A DNA stretch of 9,007 nucleotides. Source: Pseudoramibacter faecis (GTDB taxonomy: Bacteria > Bacillota > Clostridia > Eubacteriales > Eubacteriaceae). Under the pieces are notes generated by a model. That model saw only the letters and a list, made by a program, of their open reading frames with translations, was not told where the DNA came from and did no database searches. Position 1 is the stretch's first letter. Each line of letters opens with the position of its first letter. The DNA lies in assembly GCF_036289405.1 (NCBI RefSeq), contig NZ_JAYFFI010000027.1, positions 1 to 9,007 of the forward strand, read 5' to 3'. Shown here piece by piece: positions 5,327-9,007 of the stretch. The position numbers and the translations under genes were made by a program.

Positions 5327-6607
5327 ATGACAGAGGTAAAAAATGGCATGAATACCGGGGTGAATGAAATAACAGAAGACTTCCGTTATTTTGACGATTT
5401 GCCCTGCGGCGTTGTCATTTTCGAGTTAGAAAAAGGCCGCAATCTGATCCCGCTGTATCGCAACGCCTGGTATCGCAGGCTCTTTGGCTACGTCAGTCCC
5501 AGGCAGGCGGCATTGAAAGACAATGTGCTCGCCCGATTTTACGGCGAGGATCGCAAGCGGGTGACGGCCATGCTGATGGCCAGTGCGGCGGGACAGGCCG
5601 GCGAGATGACGGCGCGTCTGACCTTTAAAAATCAAAATGTGATTCGCGTGCATCTGAGGATCTGGTGCCTGGAACGGGATTATATCCAGCCCAAAATCGG
5701 CATGGCCATCACCGGCGCCGACAACGAAGATCAGGTGGATCCCATTGCGGCCACTCACAATCAGTTTTATCGGCATATCGCCCAAAATGTGGCGCCAGTG
5801 GTTTATGATTACGATATTGAACAAGACCGCTTTTTTTATATCGAGCATACGCAGGCGGGGGAAATCTGCGAAAATATTGTCGACCATTATCTGGAGGAAC
5901 TGCGCAATGATCGGCGGATTCACCCCAGCACGGTGCGGGAATACCGCAAGGCCTTGGCCGGCGACAGCCAGGAAGACAGCGTGGATTTTCTGGGACTGCG
6001 GGCAAATGGCGAATACGAATGGCAGCGCGCCAAGCTGCGAAAGATCCATGTGAGCGATCATGACAGCCTGAGTCCGCATATGATTGGCACCATTGCACCT
6101 GTCGGCAGCGATGGCGGCGCCAAACAACGGCTGGTGCACATGGACCGGGTCACCGGGCTGCAGGATCGGGATTCCACGATGACAACCATTCAATGGATTC
6201 TTGAAGCCAGGGACACCAGTGCCCGCGCTTTTGTGCTTTTTCGGCTCAACGGGCTTTCCGATGTGGATGACGCGATGGGCGACTGCGTCGGGGATCGGCT
6301 GTTGCACCGCCTGGGGCAGGTGCTCGCTCACGCGCTGCAGGGCCAGGATGTGATCGGGCGCTATTCGGGGTCGGTGTTTGTGGTGTTCATCCGCCATGCG
6401 GACAGCCGCAAGGTGGTGGAAAATCTGTGGCAGAATGCCCGGGCGGCGATGACGAGCGAAGCCGGCGCCCACTCGGAATATCCGCGAATCGGCGTGACAG
6501 CAGGCATTGCCTATCTGCCGGAGGACGGCGGGACGCTGGCCGAGGCCGAGGCGGTGGCGGCCAACCGCCTCGAGGCGGCGGCCGTCGATTGGGAAAATCA
6601 AGGATAG
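5327..6607 (+). CDS. PAS-GGDEF domain protein with degenerate GGDEF active site
   Basis: This is a 426-residue soluble signalling-type protein without membrane helices. A first PAS-like region (about 18-130, with LPCGVVIFELEKG and a YRRLFGY block) is followed by a second (about 143-260, with VVYDYDIEQDRFFYI and a GEYEW strand). A GGDEF domain runs about 270-420, marked by DRVTGLQDRDS (273-283), VGDRLLHRLG (321-330) and GVTAGIAYLPEDG (389-401). The signature reads S347-G-S-V-F351 instead of GGDEF. The first metal aspartate position reads R306-L-N308, and the RxxD inhibitory site is Q338-G-Q-D341. Diguanylate cyclase activity is therefore unlikely; a sensory, GTP-binding or partner-regulating role is more plausible. 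ATG 5327 has GGGGAGG seven bases upstream. An upstream ATG at 5276 lies inside the promoter. A terminator follows. Confidence 0.85.
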   Translation: MTEVKNGMNTGVNEITEDFRYFDDLPCGVVIFELEKGRNLIPLYRNAWYRRLFGYVSPRQAALKDNVLARFYGEDRKRVTAMLMASAAGQAGEMTARLTFKNQNVIRVHLRIWCLERDYIQPKIGMAITGADNEDQVDPIAATHNQFYRHIAQNVAPVVYDYDIEQDRFFYIEHTQAGEICENIVDHYLEELRNDRRIHPSTVREYRKALAGDSQEDSVDFLGLRANGEYEWQRAKLRKIHVSDHDSLSPHMIGTIAPVGSDGGAKQRLVHMDRVTGLQDRDSTMTTIQWILEARDTSARAFVLFRLNGLSDVDDAMGDCVGDRLLHRLGQVLAHALQGQDVIGRYSGSVFVVFIRHADSRKVVENLWQNARAAMTSEAGAHSEYPRIGVTAGIAYLPEDGGTLAEAEAVAANRLEAAAVDWENQG

Positions 6608-6624
6608 CGGCATCAAGTCGACAC

Positions 6625-6651
6625 AGTCGGACCAGATGGTCCGGCTTTTTT
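6625..6651 (+). terminator. Rho-independent terminator of the PAS-GGDEF gene
   Basis: AGTCGGACC (6625-6633) pairs with GGTCCGGCT (6638-6646) around AGAT, with one T-G pair, followed by a T-run to 6651. It lies 18 bases after the stop. Confidence 0.88.
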
Positions 6652-6689
6652 ATTGCCCGGATTCTGTGCGGGAAATGGGCAGGGGCCTT

Positions 6690-6717
6690 TTGGCCGGAGA
6701 GGAAAATATGGTATGAT
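6690..6717 (+). promoter_or_regulatory. probable nfo promoter
   Basis: TTGGCC (6690-6695), 16 bases, TATGAT (6712-6717), about 75 bases before the nfo start. The -35 is only partly consensus. Confidence 0.5.
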
Positions 6718-6792
6718 GAGTTATACTGCCGGCCAAAAGCATTTAAAGTCGGAAAATAAGGGCTGGCAGGCAATGACGGAATGGAGGCGCAT

Positions 6793-7662
6793 ATGCAATT
6801 CGTGATTGGTCCGCACACGTCGATCGCCAGGGGTTATCGCCGTGCGGCGGAGGAAGCGGCGGCCATCGGGGCCAATACCTTTCAGTTTTTTACCCGCAAT
6901 CCCCGGGGCGGCAATGCGAAGGCCCTGGATGCGGCGGATGTCGCCGGGCTGCGGGAGGTGATGGCCGCCCACGATTTCGGGCCGCTGCTGGCCCATGCGC
7001 CCTACACGTTAAACATGGCTTCAAAGACCGGGAAGACCCGGGAGTTTGCCAAGATGGCTTTTGCGGAGGATCTGGAACGGCTGGAACGGCTGCCCTGCAC
7101 GTTGTATAATTTTCATCCCGGGAGTCACGTGGGGCAAGGCAGCGAGACGGGCATTGCGCTTATCCTCGAGATTTTAAACGCGGTGATGCGCCCGGATCAG
7201 ACGACGACGGTGCTGCTGGAAACCATGGCGGGCAAGGGCAGCGAGATCGGCCGCAGCTTTGAAGAGCTGGCCGCCATTATCGCGGGCTGCGACCATGCCG
7301 AACACCTTGGTGTGTGTCTTGATACCTGTCATGTGTATTCGGCGGGATACGATATTGTCGGTCACCTGGAAGAAACGCTATCTGCCTTCGATCGGATTGT
7401 GGGCATGGAGCGACTGAAGGCGCTGCACATCAACGACAGCAAAACGCCCTTCGCCAGCCACAAGGATCGGCACGAGCAGCTGGGCAAGGGCAGCATCGGC
7501 CTTGCGACGTTTGAGCGTCTGGCGGCGCATCCAAAACTCAGTCGGCTGCCCATGTTTCTCGAAACACCCCACGATGATTATCGGGCCTATGGGCAGGAGA
7601 TCGCTTTCATGCGCGCGGCAAATGAAGGGCGCCGGACAATGTCAAGGGCGGCTGAATGCTGA
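6793..7662 (+). CDS. nfo: endonuclease IV (AP endonuclease)
   Basis: Endonuclease IV (Nfo) cleaves DNA 5' of abasic sites and removes blocked 3' ends in base excision repair, using a trinuclear zinc centre in a TIM barrel. The 289-residue protein starts MQFVIGPHTSI, the usual family opening. All nine expected metal ligands are present: H68 (AHAPYTLN), H108 (NFHPGSHVG), E143 (LLETMAGKG), D177 and H180 (CLDTCHVYSAGYD), H212 (LHINDSK), D225 and H227 (HKDRHEQLGKG) and E257 (LETP). ATG 6793 was chosen because GGAGG (6783-6787) lies five bases upstream; the in-frame ATG at 6781 overlaps that site. The C-terminal tail after about 275 is slightly longer than in E. coli Nfo and unremarkable. The gene has its own promoter and no clear terminator before the next promoter. 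Confidence 0.97.
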   Translation: MQFVIGPHTSIARGYRRAAEEAAAIGANTFQFFTRNPRGGNAKALDAADVAGLREVMAAHDFGPLLAHAPYTLNMASKTGKTREFAKMAFAEDLERLERLPCTLYNFHPGSHVGQGSETGIALILEILNAVMRPDQTTTVLLETMAGKGSEIGRSFEELAAIIAGCDHAEHLGVCLDTCHVYSAGYDIVGHLEETLSAFDRIVGMERLKALHINDSKTPFASHKDRHEQLGKGSIGLATFERLAAHPKLSRLPMFLETPHDDYRAYGQEIAFMRAANEGRRTMSRAAEC

Positions 7663-7691
7663 AACGGGGGGCCTAACACCAGCGATCACAC

Positions 7692-7721
7692 TTGACTAAC
7701 AGCCCGGCGGCTCGCTATACT
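7692..7721 (+). promoter_or_regulatory. promoter of the cation diffusion facilitator gene
   Basis: TTGACT (7692-7697), 18 bases, TATACT (7716-7721), about 34 bases before the ATG at 7755. It lies inside the open reading frame upstream of the real start, arguing against the TTG at 7692 as a start codon. Confidence 0.75.
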
Positions 7722-7754
7722 TGCGGCATTGATAAAGGCTGGGAGGAATCGGCG

Positions 7755-8672
7755 ATGACAGCCACAGAAAAGAAACAATTTCGGCAGCAATTCAAACAGA
7801 CGGCCATGCGGGTTTCCGCCGTTTCGGTGGTGGTTAATCTGCTGCTGTCGGGACTGAAATTTTTGACCGGGGTGGCGGCTCATTCCGGCGCGATGATTTC
7901 CGACGGGGTGCATTCGGCTTCGGATGTGCTGTCGACCGTCGTGGTGATGATCGGTGTGAATATTGCAAACAAGGAAAAGGACGCCGAGCATCCCTACGGC
8001 CACGACCGGATGGAGTCGGTGGCGGCGCTGGCGCTGGCGGCGGTGCTGATGGTGACCGGTGCGCTCATCGGCTGGCGCGGCGTCCAGAAGATGCTTGACG
8101 TCAGGACGGTGGCAACGCCGGGGATGCTCGCTATGGCGGCGGCGATCGTGTCCATCGGCGTGAAGGAATGGCTGTATTGGTATACCATCCGGGCGGCGAA
8201 GCGCATCCGTTCCGGGGCGCTCAAAGCCGATGCCTGGCACCATCGCAGCGACGCTCTCTCTTCGATCGGTGCCCTGATCGGGATCGCGGGGGCGCGCATG
8301 GGTGTGCCGATTCTCGAGCCTATTGCTCAGGTGGTGATCGCACTGATGGTGCTGAAGGTGGCCTTTGACATTGCCAAGGACAGCGTCGACCGGATGATCG
8401 ACCGTTCGGTGGACCAGAAAACGCTGGATTCGATTTACCGCGTGGTCGTTCATCATCCCGGGGTAATCCGGGTGGACGATCTGCGCAGCCGGACCTTCGG
8501 CGCCGGATTTTATATTGATCTGGAGATCGCCGTGGATGCCCAACTCAATCTGCAGGACGCGCACGCCATTGCCGAATCCCTCCACGATCAATTAGAGAAC
8601 CAGTACCCGATGCTCAAGCATTGCATGGTTCACGTGAATCCGGCCGAAGCGGCAGAAATTTCAAGAAAATAA
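7755..8672 (+). CDS. cation diffusion facilitator (CDF) family metal exporter
   Basis: This 305-residue CDF antiporter exports divalent metal ions (Zn, Fe, Mn, Co or Cd by subfamily) in exchange for protons. There are about six helices (18-40, 45-70, 87-107, 122-142, 167-180, 188-205), then a cytoplasmic domain from about 210. Metal-site residues are D50 in ISDGVHSASD (helix 2) and H162/D166 in the HHRSD of helix 5. HPYGHDRMES (79-88) is the conserved inter-helix motif. The C-terminal domain carries VDDLRSRTFGAGFYIDLEI and ends HCMVHVNP, typical of CDF dimerisation domains. HxxxD in helix 5 favours a Zn/Fe-type over a DxxxD manganese-type site, but subtype by eye is uncertain. GGGAGGA lies about seven bases before ATG 7755. 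The gene has its own promoter and terminator. Confidence 0.93.
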   Translation: MTATEKKQFRQQFKQTAMRVSAVSVVVNLLLSGLKFLTGVAAHSGAMISDGVHSASDVLSTVVVMIGVNIANKEKDAEHPYGHDRMESVAALALAAVLMVTGALIGWRGVQKMLDVRTVATPGMLAMAAAIVSIGVKEWLYWYTIRAAKRIRSGALKADAWHHRSDALSSIGALIGIAGARMGVPILEPIAQVVIALMVLKVAFDIAKDSVDRMIDRSVDQKTLDSIYRVVVHHPGVIRVDDLRSRTFGAGFYIDLEIAVDAQLNLQDAHAIAESLHDQLENQYPMLKHCMVHVNPAEAAEISRK

Positions 8673-8678
8673 TGGTTT

Positions 8679-8705
8679 AAAGCTCTGCGAGGCGGGGCTT
8701 TTTTT
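8679..8705 (+). terminator. Rho-independent terminator of the CDF gene
   Basis: AAAGCTCTGC (8679-8688) pairs with GCGGGGCTTT (8692-8701) with two T-G pairs and a GAG loop, followed by T bases to 8705. It begins six bases after the stop. Confidence 0.85.
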
Positions 8706-8731
8706 GATGGCGTTTTGGCCATATAAATCCC

Positions 8732-8760
8732 TTTGGCGGGAATGAAATAGGCGCTATAAT
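8732..8760 (+). promoter_or_regulatory. promoter of the right-edge gene
   Basis: TTTGGC (8732-8737), 17 bases, perfect TATAAT (8755-8760), about 46 bases before the ATG at 8807. Confidence 0.65.
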
Positions 8761-8806
8761 AAAAAGAAATAAACGAAGAGGAAGAAGAATGAGGAAGGAG
8801 AGGAAA

Positions 8807-9007
8807 ATGCGTATTCAGGCAATCACCACGCTTTATTTCAGTCCCGCCGGCGGCACGCGGCGGGCGACCGGACGCGGCGGATCTGGCCGCATTGGCGGAC
8901 TTCGGCCGGCAATTGGCTGCGCGCTTGCAGCGCGGGGACCTTCCGCAGGTGGCGGTGCCCGGCGATCCGGACGCGCCCTATTATGTGCCCCGCGGCACGG
9001 ATGGCCA
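8807..9007 (+). pseudogene. flavodoxin/4Fe-4S ferredoxin-type gene, internally deleted and frameshifted, cut by window edge
   Basis: AAGGAG (8795-8800) precedes ATG 8807 by six bases and a good promoter lies upstream. The first 20 residues end ITTLYFSPAGGTRRA, the FMN-binding opening of flavodoxin-like iron-sulfur proteins of Firmicutes (EFR1-like). From about 8868 the sensible reading moves one base to another frame, giving DAADLAALADFGRQLAARL and then RGDLPQVAVPGDPDAPYYV. That resembles the segment such proteins carry after the flavodoxin fold, just before their CxxCxxC cluster. Roughly 100 or more residues of the flavodoxin domain appear to be missing between these parts. The original frame stays open to the edge but encodes an Arg/Gly-rich sequence that looks non-native. 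Decay or a sequencing/assembly collapse are both possible. The rest of the gene is outside the window. Confidence 0.5.

Noticed and set aside
5426..6616. A 396-codon minus-strand frame opposite the PAS-GGDEF gene
   Set aside because: Shadow of the plus-strand gene: no motif, no ribosome binding site, and it crosses the GGDEF terminator region without signals of its own.
7686..8591. A 301-codon minus-strand frame opposite the CDF gene
   Set aside because: His/Arg-rich shadow of a GC-rich gene; the plus strand has complete CDF motifs, promoter and terminator.
1..9007. CRISPR arrays, tRNA/rRNA genes, defence or toxin-antitoxin systems, phage genes
   Set aside because: Looked for on both strands by eye; no regularly spaced repeats, no tRNA-like cloverleaf, and no gene of these kinds among the readable frames.

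Overview
The window looks like a chromosomal segment of a fairly GC-rich Gram-positive (Firmicutes/Clostridia-like) bacterium. Genes have strong AGGAGG-type ribosome binding sites. Sigma-A-like promoters (TTGACA, 16-18 bases, TATAAT-like) stand out in AT-rich gaps, and compact hairpin plus T-run terminators follow several genes. A Eubacteriaceae-type host would fit, but that is an inference from style; no taxonomic marker is present.

Layout: the left edge is the 3' end of an IS3-family insertion sequence (1-171). Then come surE (216-1007, minus), a divergent thioredoxin-fold protein lacking one active-site cysteine (1213-1557, plus), and a small two-helix membrane protein with a leader of about 100 bases (1785-1973, plus). 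A hairpin at 2004-2050 closes that unit; it also matches the left terminus of the same IS type. An EamA-type permease (2048-2917, minus) converges on it. A frameshifted orphan gene (3059-3431, plus) is followed by mntP (3489-4040, minus) and a D-2-hydroxyacid dehydrogenase (4157-5119, minus). A PAS-GGDEF protein with a ruined GGDEF site is divergent from the dehydrogenase (5327-6607, plus). Then come nfo/endonuclease IV (6793-7662, plus), a cation diffusion facilitator (7755-8672, plus), and at the right edge a flavodoxin/ferredoxin-type gene that seems to have lost its middle (8807-9007, plus).

Most genes carry their own promoter and often their own terminator, so this is a run of single-gene housekeeping units, not one operon. 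Shared themes are metal export (mntP, the CDF protein), nucleotide and DNA maintenance (surE, nfo) and small-molecule transport or redox. I see no defence system, CRISPR array, tRNA/rRNA gene, phage gene or new multi-gene system. The notable features are decay and degeneration: a solo IS end, a frameshifted gene, an internally deleted gene, and two proteins (thioredoxin-like and GGDEF) that keep the fold but lack catalytic residues.
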